Of a stretch of 20,171 bases of DNA, positions 13,940-20,122 are shown one piece after another. Every line of letters starts with the position of its first letter. Within the stretch, counting starts at the first letter, position 1. Source of the stretch: a virus; IMG/VR virus record IMGVR_UViG_3300046010_004297, positions 1 through 20,171 of that record, one strand, 5' to 3'. The translations under genes were made by a program, and so were the position numbers. The notes below the pieces were generated by a model. It made no database searches. It saw nothing but the letters and a program-made list of their open reading frames with translations, and was not told the DNA's origin.

Positions 13940-14193
13940 TGTACTGTACCCGTTGATAAGTCATTGCACACCGCCATAATCACCCGTGCAGGGCGTTTTG
14001 ACATTTGGTAAGCACCAACAGCAAGATTCCATTCTTCACGTCCATTGGTGCAAGCTGTCATTGATTCATAAGGAATTACGCTTGTGGTGTAGACAATGGT
14101 TTCTTTGGTAGTGCTATGACCTTTTTTGTCAATGTTTGTTTCTGTTGTTAGAAACGAGAGAGTTAATGTTAATGCCGCTGCGGTAATACTCAT
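13936..14193 (-). CDS. Small exported-type hypothetical protein, 85 aa
   Basis: The N-terminus MSITAAALTLTLSFLTTET is signal-peptide-like though it lacks a basic start. The rest (KETIVYTTSVIPYESMTACT, then AVCNDLSTGTVQ) has two Cys residues that could pair outside the cytoplasm. GGAG precedes the ATG, which overlaps the upstream stop. No family recognised. Confidence 0.55.
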   Translation of the reverse strand: MSITAAALTLTLSFLTTETNIDKKGHSTTKETIVYTTSVIPYESMTACTNGREEWNLAVGAYQMSKRPARVIMAVCNDLSTGTVQ

Positions 14194-14357
14194 TTTTTAT
14201 TCTCCAATACTGCGTTTTTAAGCGCTCTACGCAGACGGGTGATTTCGTCTAATGCGCTGAAGTGCAAATACGCCATCGTCATAAACAAACCTATCATTAA
14301 GACATAAGCAATGCTGCTTTTATCTAAATAGTCTAAACCTTCAATTATTGCGCCCAT
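14190..14357 (-). CDS. Small single-span membrane protein, 55 aa
   Basis: Encodes MGAIIEGLDYLDKSSIAYVL, then MIGLFMTMAYLHFSALDEIT and RLRRALKNAVLENKK. Residues about 15-34 form a membrane segment and the C-terminus is a basic amphipathic helix. A GAGGA site lies upstream, and the stop overlaps the next ATG (ATGA). Confidence 0.55.
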   Translation of the reverse strand: MGAIIEGLDYLDKSSIAYVLMIGLFMTMAYLHFSALDEITRLRRALKNAVLENKK

Positions 14358-14375
14358 TGTCTGTGTCCTCAGCTA

Positions 14376-14642
14376 TTACGCTTCTAGTGTTGCTGAATTA
14401 GTATTAAGTTCTTCACGAACACCATCGAGCATTTCAACGCAATCATTGATTTGCTTGTTAATTTCTTTAATAAATATTTCCCTATCTTCTAGTTTGTCAG
14501 TGCTACCGACTAAATACCCTACTGCCTGTACAAGCTCAAAGGTTAAATCGCTGAAGGCTTCTTGCTGGTTATCATGTTCCAACGCAGTTGTTAGTAATTT
14601 TAAAATAACATCATGGTGGTTAAACTTTTTTTGGTTCGACAT
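14376..14642 (-). CDS. Small helical hypothetical protein, 88 aa
   Basis: Begins MSNQKKFNHHDVILKLLTTA and continues with helical, acidic sequence (FIKEINKQINDCVEMLDGVR). GGAGATAGAT stands before the ATG. It overlaps the end of the first gene of the operon by 23 nt. No domain recognised. Confidence 0.6.
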   Translation of the reverse strand: MSNQKKFNHHDVILKLLTTALEHDNQQEAFSDLTFELVQAVGYLVGSTDKLEDREIFIKEINKQINDCVEMLDGVREELNTNSATLEA

Positions 14643-14799
14643 ATCTATCTCCTAGCATTTTGCGTAATTGTTTTTCAGTATCTATTGCTCTTTGTTTATT
14701 GAAAGTATCCCATTGAGAGTGCGTCCAATACTTGCGCTCATCTTCTTCTTCCTCAACATACCAATATGCGTCAGAAGTGTTATCTTCAAATACTCGCAT
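14620..14799 (-). CDS. Small acidic protein, first gene of the accessory operon, 59 aa
   Basis: Encodes MRVFEDNTSDAYWYVEEEED, then ERKYWTHSQWDTFNKQRAID and TEKQLRKMLGDRYVEPKKV. AGAGG lies eight bases before the ATG, and a candidate promoter ends about 20 bases upstream. It is acidic at the start and basic at the end, with many aromatic residues. The gene is the first one downstream of the control region at 14800-14991. Confidence 0.6.
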   Translation of the reverse strand: MRVFEDNTSDAYWYVEEEEDERKYWTHSQWDTFNKQRAIDTEKQLRKMLGDRYVEPKKV

Positions 14800-14819
14800 T
14801 TATATAACCTCTTGATTGT

Positions 14820-14847
14820 GTTATACTCAATTTGCATTCCACTCCAA
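14820..14847 (-). promoter_or_regulatory. Candidate sigma70-type promoter for accessory operon
   Basis: Read on the - strand: TTGGAG (14847-14842), a 16-nt spacer, then TATAAC (14825-14820). Transcription would start about a dozen bases before the ATG at 14799. The -10 box matches 5 of 6 consensus bases. This is a pattern match only. Confidence 0.4.
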
Positions 14848-14889
14848 CTGTTTGAAATGCGTTCATGTGTTAGACTCCTCGACTCTATT

Positions 14890-14931
14890 CCTACTGCCTG
14901 TTTATTCCTTTGGGGCAGTAGGATTTTTTTG
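14890..14931 (+). terminator. Intrinsic terminator facing + strand
   Basis: CCTACTGCC (14890-14898) and GGCAGTAGG (14914-14922) form a perfect 9-bp stem with a 15-nt loop, followed by A and seven T residues (14924-14930). The - strand copy of the hairpin is followed by AATAGAG and lacks a T-run, so termination is expected only for + strand transcripts. No + strand gene reads into it. Confidence 0.65.
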
Positions 14932-14951
14932 TTTCGAGAAACCGTGAAGCT

Positions 14952-14979
14952 ATTTTATTGATTTTATCCCCTCAGTCAA
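14952..14979 (-). promoter_or_regulatory. Candidate sigma70-type promoter downstream of helicase
   Basis: On the - strand: TTGACT (14979-14974), a 16-nt spacer, TAAAAT (14957-14952). Both boxes match 5 of 6 consensus bases. It lies just after the helicase stop and would drive the accessory operon with a leader of about 145 nt that includes the 14890-14922 hairpin. Together with the second candidate at 14820-14847 it suggests the accessory operon is transcribed independently of the replication genes. Confidence 0.5.
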
Positions 14980-14991
14980 CCTTAACTTAAC

Positions 14992-17232
14992 TTATTTTAA
15001 TGCACGAAGTAAGTCAGATTGCACAATATCTTTATCTTTCAATACGTTAATGATTCGCTCGTCAATGCAGCCTTTGCAGATTAAGTGGATAATCCTTACC
15101 GCCATAGTCTGTCCTTGCCGGTACAATCGAGCATTAAACTGCTGGTAATATTCCAAACTCCAGCTCAGTGAAAACCACACAATCATGCTACCACCGTGTT
15201 GGATATTAAGACCGTGACCGGCAGAATTATGTGATATGAATACCTCCCCATTATTATTTCGTACAAGAAATCTATTTCTTGTACCGCAATCCACTAAATC
15301 AAATACTTCCGAGAACGTCGGTTTTTCGGATACTTTGAATTTAAATAATTGGTCACAGCATCCTCTGGAGTCATTCCTAAATTTAAACGAGGGGTTATCG
15401 CTCCTCTGCTTATGTTCACAACCCTGCAAAATTCTGACAAGTGCATTTGTTTGCCTTTGTAAACTAAAACCCTGTTGTTTATTTTGTTTGCTTGTTGTTC
15501 CATATTTGTTGCCCATCGGCAATTGTCTTTGGAATAACCTTTTGAATTGTCTATCCGATCTAAAGTTAGATTGTCTGAATATGTTTCTTTCATATCTGAA
15601 TAAAAATTCTTGAAGTCTAACCATTCTTTCGCAACGCCCTTGCCTTTTCCACCATATAGAATATAGCTTCGATCGTATTCTTTCGTTGCTCGACTTATCA
15701 TCCCCTTCCAAATACTCCAAATTCTTGTATTTGTCATTAAATGAAAGTTTTCTTTTACGCATTTTGAACAATGTTTTCTGTTCTCTTTGTTCGCTCTTAA
15801 AACATTTTGTTTTAATATTGTGTGTATTTCCCCGCAATGGCAACATTGAGCTAAGGTAAGCGTCAGTTCCGCTGTAGCTGTAATTCGCTTTTCTTCTAGT
15901 ATGGATATTATTTTGTACATTTTTTGCTTCCACCCATTTGTCATCGATAAGTATTTTATGATTCTCGGTCATGGTTATCCCCATCACATCAATCACTTCT
16001 TTTACACCAGAAAAATGACACCCGCTATGGCTTACAAATTCAATACCATCAAAAACACGTTCGTCTTTTTTCACATCGACAATCTTAGTCCATCCTCTAT
16101 GTTCAGTCAACACTTCAGTCGATGGATGTAAACAAGCCGGATGAGCAAATAGAAGGGGTATTTCGCCATTGTTCCATTCATCAATAGTGCTTTGATGCTT
16201 ATCGAGAACTCGTGCATTAGGAAAGCGTTTAAGCAATCGCTCAATATCGCTTTTGAAGTTATAGGCAACAAGGATATTCTCCCCATCGTTCTGCTCAATA
16301 ATGTCTGCAAGCGCATCAAGTTTTGCATCATGGACTATTTCATAGTTTTTAAACTCATCGACGTACACAGCACCAGCGCAATACTGCAATAACTTATTGG
16401 CAAGTGTCGCTGCGCTCAATGCTTCAACTTCAGACTCCTCAAACTTCAAATAAAGTTTTTCTTCAAGAAGTTTATAATTGTTCATTACTGTAGGTGCTAA
16501 TTCAATTTCTTCATATAATTCAATGTAGTCTGGCATTTCAAGATAATCACTCGTTTCCATTGATATCGTAAATGGCGCTATCAATGCTTCAATTTTCTTT
16601 TGTGAATCTTTGCGAGGGGTATATTTGTAACCGCTGTAATCCTGTTCAAAGAATCGGCTTTTATACATAGTCATGGTTCGCCCAAGTGCTTTACCGTTAT
16701 CTACTAAATAGCATTGCGACCACAAGTCAAGCAAACCATTTGGCGAAGGTGTTCCTGTAAGAAGGGTAATGTAGTGAACATACGGCAATGCTTTGCGTAG
16801 TGCTTTGACACGTTTGCTTTTATCGCTTTTAAAACTACTGGATTCGTCAATAACCACCATTTGAAATGGGAACTTATCCCTATAGTGATTTACTAACCAG
16901 ACCACGTTTTCTCGATTAATAACATAAACGTCAGCGTCATGGTGGAGGGCAGCTAGGCGCTTTTGCTCTGTACCTGTGCAGATTTTGAATTTTAAATCTT
17001 TGAGATGCTCCCATTCCTTTGCTTCTTGCGCCCAGACGCTATTAGCTACTCTCAGTGGCGCAATAACAAGCGCTTTGGTAATCACACAAGCATCAATCAA
17101 ATCGTTGATTGTAGTGAGCGTAGAGGCTGTTTTCCCCATCCCCATTTTAAGCGCACAAAGTGTTCGCTCTTGTTCAATTTGAAACGCGGAGGTTCTGACT
17201 TGGTAATGACGGAGTTCTGCTCTAGTGCGCAT
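14992..17232 (-). CDS. SNF2-type phage DNA helicase, interrupted by an intein
   Basis: 746 residues including a 303-residue intein. I chose the ATG at 17232 (MRTRAELRHYQVRTSAF), which has GGAAGG five bases upstream; an ATG at 17304 lies deep in the preceding gene. Superfamily 2 motifs are present: Walker A GMGKT (31-35), DESS (129-132), TGTP (159-162), motif V HPA...SAGHGLNIQHGG split by the intein, and motif VI QFNARLYRQGQ (about 698-708). Such phage helicases remodel or unwind DNA during replication or recombination. The gene overlaps the VRR-NUC gene by 11 nt and follows the polymerase, a common phage replication cluster. Splicing would give a helicase of about 443 residues. The last ~100 residues look complete. 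Confidence 0.88.
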   Translation of the reverse strand: MRTRAELRHYQVRTSAFQIEQERTLCALKMGMGKTASTLTTINDLIDACVITKALVIAPLRVANSVWAQEAKEWEHLKDLKFKICTGTEQKRLAALHHDADVYVINRENVVWLVNHYRDKFPFQMVVIDESSSFKSDKSKRVKALRKALPYVHYITLLTGTPSPNGLLDLWSQCYLVDNGKALGRTMTMYKSRFFEQDYSGYKYTPRKDSQKKIEALIAPFTISMETSDYLEMPDYIELYEEIELAPTVMNNYKLLEEKLYLKFEESEVEALSAATLANKLLQYCAGAVYVDEFKNYEIVHDAKLDALADIIEQNDGENILVAYNFKSDIERLLKRFPNARVLDKHQSTIDEWNNGEIPLLFAHPACLHPSTEVLTEHRGWTKIVDVKKDERVFDGIEFVSHSGCHFSGVKEVIDVMGITMTENHKILIDDKWVEAKNVQNNIHTRRKANYSYSGTDAYLSSMLPLRGNTHNIKTKCFKSEQREQKTLFKMRKRKLSFNDKYKNLEYLEGDDKSSNERIRSKLYSIWWKRQGRCERMVRLQEFLFRYERNIFRQSNFRSDRQFKRLFQRQLPMGNKYGTTSKQNKQQGFSLQRQTNALVRILQGCEHKQRSDNPSFKFRNDSRGCCDQLFKFKVSEKPTFSEVFDLVDCGTRNRFLVRNNNGEVFISHNSAGHGLNIQHGGSMIVWFSLSWSLEYYQQFNARLYRQGQTMAVRIIHLICKGCIDERIINVLKDKDIVQSDLLRALK
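15226..16134 (-). other. Class 1 intein in helicase motif V
   Basis: Residues Cys367 to Asn669 of the helicase form the intein. Block A is CLHPSTEVLTEHRGWTKIVD; block B is GITMTENHKILIDD, with the TxxH pair T422 and H425; the C-terminal blocks read EVFDLVDCGTRNRFLVRNNN and GEVFISHN, ending in His668-Asn669 before Ser670 of the extein. Removing it joins HPA to SAGHGLNIQHGG, an unbroken SNF2 motif V. Recognisable Hint sequence covers only about 75 residues at the start and 35 at the end. The roughly 190 residues between them are basic, low-complexity and match no in-frame LAGLIDADG or HNH endonuclease; that DNA encodes an endonuclease in another frame. Confidence 0.9.
15294..15920 (-). CDS. HNH-type homing-endonuclease-like gene nested out of frame in the intein
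   Basis: 208 residues from the ATG at 15920, which has GGAAG six bases upstream (an ATG at 15944 would add eight residues). The frame is +1 relative to the helicase/intein frame. Residues 26-54 hold a Cys pair set (QCCHCG...HCSKC), likely a zinc ribbon. Residues about 65-150 match the phage endonuclease family usually annotated as HNH or AP2/HNH: IWSIWKGMISRATKEYDRSY, YGGKGKGVAKEWLDFKNFYS, then LTLDRIDNSKGYSKDNCRWA and QQANKINNR. Residues 151-190 look like a DNA-binding helix-turn-helix (KQMHLSEFCRVVNISRGAIT). It ends within the DNA for the intein's C-terminal blocks. Homing of the intein is the likely role. Confidence 0.8.
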   Translation of the reverse strand: MYKIISILEEKRITATAELTLTLAQCCHCGEIHTILKQNVLRANKENRKHCSKCVKENFHLMTNTRIWSIWKGMISRATKEYDRSYILYGGKGKGVAKEWLDFKNFYSDMKETYSDNLTLDRIDNSKGYSKDNCRWATNMEQQANKINNRVLVYKGKQMHLSEFCRVVNISRGAITPRLNLGMTPEDAVTNYLNSKYPKNRRSRKYLI

Positions 17233-17521
17233 AATCGCCTTCCACTGGTAATCGATAAAGCAATAAAGTATCAACGCTTTCTTTTGAGTCAATGACATAG
17301 ACATGGACGCCTAATTCACGTCGCCTTTGATGATCTCGTTCTTGCGCTTCAGTAGGTTTCTTTTTAGGCGCTTTGCATTCAACAAAGAACATCGGCTGAA
17401 ATGGTAAAGTAATTAAACGGTCTGGAACGGATCGACGATTAGGTGATGTGAATTTTTCACACGTTCCACCAACCTTTTTGACTTGATCGCACAAGTATTT
17501 TTCAATTTCTTTTTCAAGCAT
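17222..17521 (-). CDS. VRR-NUC domain nuclease
   Basis: 99 residues, the usual size for phage stand-alone VRR-NUC proteins of the PD-(D/E)xK nuclease superfamily. An N-terminal helix (LEKEIEKYLCDQVKKVGG) carries the conserved Glu. The active-site region reads SVPDRLITLPFQPMFFVECK, giving PDR followed by E-x-K. The C-terminal part has TEAQERDHQRRRELGVHVYV as in the family. It probably cleaves branched or unusual DNA during replication or recombination. AAGGAG lies nine bases before the ATG. It overlaps the polymerase by eight and the helicase by eleven bases, which fits a functional set of three. Confidence 0.9.
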   Translation of the reverse strand: MLEKEIEKYLCDQVKKVGGTCEKFTSPNRRSVPDRLITLPFQPMFFVECKAPKKKPTEAQERDHQRRRELGVHVYVIDSKESVDTLLLYRLPVEGDYAH

Positions 17522-19412
17522 TGTAACCGACTCCTTTTAACACTTCGTTTGCTTTAGTGTAGTAATAATAAAAATCAATATCCTCTGGAAAAGCATTTGG
17601 CAAATTCATCAATGGACGGCAAGCTTGTGACATAGGGACTTTGTTTCCATTCTTTGCATAAACAAGTGAGGTATCAGCAAGACCTAAATCGCAACTGTGA
17701 TAGAAACGAACGGCTTTACCAAGATACTCACCTCTAAATAATGCGCCACCTGTCACTCTACGAACTGTCACAAACTTTCTAACGTCATCACAATCGGTAA
17801 TTGTCTTTTCAATTGGCGTTCCGTTAGCGATAAATTCAGCGACTGCTTCATAGATGATTAAGCCATCGGGATTTTTGCTCAGTGACGCTTCACCAAAACA
17901 CCCTTTACATTTAGTTTTACCGTCGAGCTTCACAGCAATATAGTTATTTACGTCACGCGATGCAATTTCGCGGTATTTAGTTTCTTCCAATGTGTAGCTG
18001 GTTTGAATCTCCCAATTGAATAGAATTTCTTGAAGCATGGGCATTTGACTTTCGTGGTAATACGTCACAATCCCATCGGTGTTTGCACTGACTACGCGAA
18101 TACCATTTAGTTCAAGTTCTTCAATTAACATGAGTAGGGATAACTGACCAGTGATAGTGGTTTGCAAAAGTAACTGTGGTGAGTATAAGCTACTGTATTT
18201 GCTGCCAAATTTTCCAAAACTCCCGTTTAATTGAATTTTTTTACCATCTGCTTCAACGGTAAATTTCTTTTTTTCAGCTTTCAGTATTTCTATTTCTTTC
18301 TTCAATGAATCTATGCCATTTTTAAATTCCTTTTCCAAATAGCCAATTCGATGTTCTATCTCTTGAGCTTTCTTTTTGGCAAGTAATCTTTCGCGCACAA
18401 TGTTTCGATATAAATTTAAAAATGGTTGACCCATAGATTCTGGGAATAATTTTTGTTGTAAAATGATGCTCGGATAGTAGCTCCCAACATCAAAATCCGA
18501 CAAGTAATAAGCATCAGCAGGTTTAATGTGCTGCGCAGTTTCGCGTGAATGAAGTCCGCCAATACCCATTTGATATGATGCACCACCAATTTTGATAGGT
18601 TGAGTTAGCCATTTAGGTAATTCAACACTGCCATTATCTTTTAGCGTAAAAGTTTCATAAATTAATTGGTCAAAAATATCGCAAAGTTCTTGTGTTTTAA
18701 ATTGGATAATTTCAGGATTGCGATAACTAAATGTGTAATTATTATCTAATTTTGTTGGGCGGTAATTTTCCCCCGTCAATGCCGACAGTTCTGATTTAAT
18801 AATCGCTTCAGCAATCTGCGCATCGGACTTTGAATTAAGGTTGATGCCGTATTGCTGTGTCATCTCTTTGCGCAAGTCTATCTGCCCTTTGAGCTTGTCA
18901 AACAGTTCACCGGTCACTTGCGTATCGTTTCTGCAATACTTGCGCATCAAACTACGCTCAGTATCTTTTATTAACTCGTTAGGATCAATTGGTAAGTCTT
19001 GCATTTTCTGGGTGTGAATACGCCCACCGTAAATTTTAAGCGATGCCTGTCCAATGGGGATTTCGATAATGTCGATATGTTTATCGTAAGTAGGGACTTG
19101 GAGGTTATGCTCTTTGAGTATCTGCCAAGTAACGCGCTGATCTGTGATTATTTTTGTGGAAAGTTTGTGTAACTTTGAGCAATCCCATGCGTCCAATGCG
19201 CCATGTATAACAGGTATATCGTAGTTTAACCCATTGAATGAAACGGTTTCATGATTAAGAAATAGACGCTGTATCTTTTTGGCTTGCTGCTCATTTAACT
19301 TTGCATCTTCGCCAAACAATTCTATTTCAAGCGATGCACCTGTTTTATGATTAACGGCTAAAAATAGCCAATAGTTTTTATAACACTCAGTGTCAATAAT
19401 GTAAGTATTCAT
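17514..19412 (-). CDS. Family B DNA polymerase with 3'-5' exonuclease
   Basis: 632 residues. The exonuclease domain has Exo I D7-x-E9 (YIIDTE), Exo II N63-Y-D65 (SFNGLNYDIPVI) and Exo III Y159-x3-D163 (YCRND). The polymerase domain has motif A DVGSYYPS (308-315), motif B KIQLNGSFGKFG (392-403) and motif C ANTDG (443-447). In motif C the usual DTDS is NTDG: the second Asp (D446), the metal ligand, is kept while the first is Asn. A Lys/Glu-rich, probably coiled-coil segment (about 340-385) sits between motifs A and B. This is the phage replicative polymerase. AGGA precedes the ATG, 23 nt downstream of the terminator of the non-coding region. Confidence 0.93.
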   Translation of the reverse strand: MNTYIIDTECYKNYWLFLAVNHKTGASLEIELFGEDAKLNEQQAKKIQRLFLNHETVSFNGLNYDIPVIHGALDAWDCSKLHKLSTKIITDQRVTWQILKEHNLQVPTYDKHIDIIEIPIGQASLKIYGGRIHTQKMQDLPIDPNELIKDTERSLMRKYCRNDTQVTGELFDKLKGQIDLRKEMTQQYGINLNSKSDAQIAEAIIKSELSALTGENYRPTKLDNNYTFSYRNPEIIQFKTQELCDIFDQLIYETFTLKDNGSVELPKWLTQPIKIGGASYQMGIGGLHSRETAQHIKPADAYYLSDFDVGSYYPSIILQQKLFPESMGQPFLNLYRNIVRERLLAKKKAQEIEHRIGYLEKEFKNGIDSLKKEIEILKAEKKKFTVEADGKKIQLNGSFGKFGSKYSSLYSPQLLLQTTITGQLSLLMLIEELELNGIRVVSANTDGIVTYYHESQMPMLQEILFNWEIQTSYTLEETKYREIASRDVNNYIAVKLDGKTKCKGCFGEASLSKNPDGLIIYEAVAEFIANGTPIEKTITDCDDVRKFVTVRRVTGGALFRGEYLGKAVRFYHSCDLGLADTSLVYAKNGNKVPMSQACRPLMNLPNAFPEDIDFYYYYTKANEVLKGVGYNA

Positions 19413-19434
19413 AGGGGTGTCCTATTTGTGAATA

Positions 19435-19471
19435 TAAAAAAACCGACAATCTGGAGTAACAAATTGTCGGT
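19435..19471 (-). terminator. Strong intrinsic terminator on - strand
   Basis: On the - strand ACCGACAAT (19471-19463) pairs perfectly with ATTGTCGGT (19450-19442) around a 12-nt loop and runs straight into seven T residues. It ends transcripts coming from the right, that is from the structured non-coding region and the SSB-like gene, just before the polymerase gene. Confidence 0.85.
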
Positions 19472-19535
19472 GAGGTCTTTAGGTGGAGCTTGAGGTTTTA
19501 GTAAATACACTTACTTATTAAAAACCCAATTGGGC

Positions 19536-19561
19536 GACACGCATATTGGCGTATGCGTGTC
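19536..19561. repeat. Perfect 10-bp hairpin near 3' end of non-coding region
   Basis: GACACGCATA and TATGCGTGTC flank a 6-nt loop. On the - strand it is followed by CCCAATTGGG and five T residues (about 19534-19520), which could give a second, weaker 3' end ahead of the main terminator. Confidence 0.7.
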
Positions 19562-19592
19562 TAGGATTTAATGCAACACACTATACACTCGA

Positions 19593-19620
19593 AATATAAT
19601 GTGCTTAAAACATTCAACAA
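19593..19620 (-). promoter_or_regulatory. Weak candidate promoter in non-coding region
   Basis: On the - strand TTGTTG (19620-19615), 16-nt spacer, TATATT (19598-19593). The -10 box matches 5 of 6 bases but the -35 box only 3. It would still lie upstream of the terminator at 19435-19471, so it does not explain polymerase expression by itself. Confidence 0.2.
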
Positions 19621-19645
19621 AAGCCAATAGCTAAATAATCAGTTT

Positions 19646-19833
19646 AACTATCACTAAAAGCACTGTTTACTGCCCCACTACAATCAGTTCTAATCTCCCC
19701 TATGTAGTTAGTGAATTACCGTCACCGATAATCTCAACCCGAATCGAGCGCGTAGCTAGTGCGCTTTACCGATATTAAAGGCTGCAAGGTTGCGAATTGC
19801 GGTACGCTACAAGCAATGCTTTTAGTGATAGTT
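19646..19833. repeat. 17-bp perfect long-range inverted repeat
   Basis: AACTATCACTAAAAGCA at 19646-19662 is the exact reverse complement of 19817-19833, with 154 nt between that themselves contain several short stems. As RNA this would be the longest helix of the region, closing a multi-branched loop. Confidence 0.9.
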
Positions 19834-19949
19834 GCCGGTGCTGATATCCGGCTTAGTGTTATTCGGTGGTGTACTTTCAACCACTCCCAAGTTTCCTATT
19901 TGCACCGACGTGCCATTACCGCTGCGTATCAGCCTACGCATTAACTATC

Positions 19950-20039
19950 AAGTCATAACAGGTGAGGACTTACACCATAGAGCGTTAACATCATCACGTT
20001 AATGATCGCGACCACCTTAGAGCCAGTCTGTTATGACTT
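19950..20039. repeat. 12-bp perfect inverted repeat
   Basis: AAGTCATAACAG at 19950-19961 is the exact reverse complement of 20028-20039. The 66 nt between hold further small stems (for example GGTG/CACC at 19961-19976). It would close the 5'-proximal domain of the candidate RNA. Confidence 0.9.
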
Positions 20040-20065
20040 CATAGTGCCGTCTTTCCGGCTGTCAA
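20038..20065 (-). promoter_or_regulatory. Candidate promoter for structured RNA
   Basis: On the - strand a perfect TTGACA (20065-20060), 16-nt spacer, TATGAA (20043-20038, 4 of 6). Transcription would start near 20031, at the edge of the structured region. However, this start would remove part of the 5' arm of the 12-bp helix, and the spacer itself contains a GCCG/CGGC hairpin. The RNA could instead be processed from the upstream mRNA. Confidence 0.35.
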
Positions 20066-20122
20066 TTAACTTTTACGATGTTAATCCAATCGTCTTTTCA
20101 CCACACTGAGGACACAGAGTAT

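Larger units (their letters stand above)
14799..14931 (+). ncRNA. Candidate short antisense RNA in control region
   Basis: On the + strand a possible promoter TTTATA (14799-14804), 17-nt spacer, TATACT (14822-14827) is followed about 60 nt later by a strong intrinsic terminator, with no coding gene between. The transcript, about 100 nt from near 14834, would be antisense to the leader of the - strand operon and could affect its expression. The -35 box is weak and no expression evidence exists. Confidence 0.3.
19435..20040 (-). ncRNA. Candidate large structured non-coding RNA, about 600 nt
   Basis: No supported gene lies between 19413 and 20122. The - strand can form many helices. Long-range pairings are 19646-19662 with 19817-19833 (17 bp, perfect) and 19950-19961 with 20028-20039 (12 bp, perfect). 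Local stems: 19536-19545/19552-19561 (10 bp), 19677-19682/19703-19708 (6), 19747-19751/19761-19765 (5), 19834-19838/19848-19852 (5), 19866-19870/19880-19884 (5) and 19923-19928/19935-19940 (6). The series ends in the 19435-19471 terminator, which sets the strand. These stems are nested and compatible, as in an ornate RNA. Size and phage setting recall GOLLD or ROOL RNAs, but I cannot match it to either. A replication origin is the main alternative. Boundaries are approximate. Confidence 0.55.

Noticed and set aside
15236-15613. Long + strand open frame over the intein region (125 codons)
   Set aside because: It is antisense to the endonuclease and intein, has no recognisable motif or convincing ribosome site, and its composition is what a shadow frame would give.
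15480-15930. In-frame LAGLIDADG-type endonuclease in the middle of the intein
   Set aside because: No LAGLIDADG or HNH pattern is visible in the intein frame; the only recognisable endonuclease is in the +1 frame.
17233-17304. Helicase start at 17304
   Set aside because: It overlaps VRR-NUC by 83 nt; the ATG at 17232 has an ideally placed GGAAGG and matches the usual start of this helicase type.
19640-19850. tRNA or tmRNA in the structured region (CTCGATTC resembles a T-loop)
   Set aside because: No cloverleaf with acceptor, anticodon and T stems can be drawn around it, and no CCA or tmRNA ends are present.
19759-19944. 61-codon + strand open frame in the non-coding region
   Set aside because: No ribosome site, no recognisable product, and it runs through several stem-forming repeats, which better explain the sequence.
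19440-20120. Group I or group II intron
   Set aside because: The region does not interrupt a gene: an SSB-like stop codon and a polymerase start flank it. I could not find the usual catalytic-core sequences.
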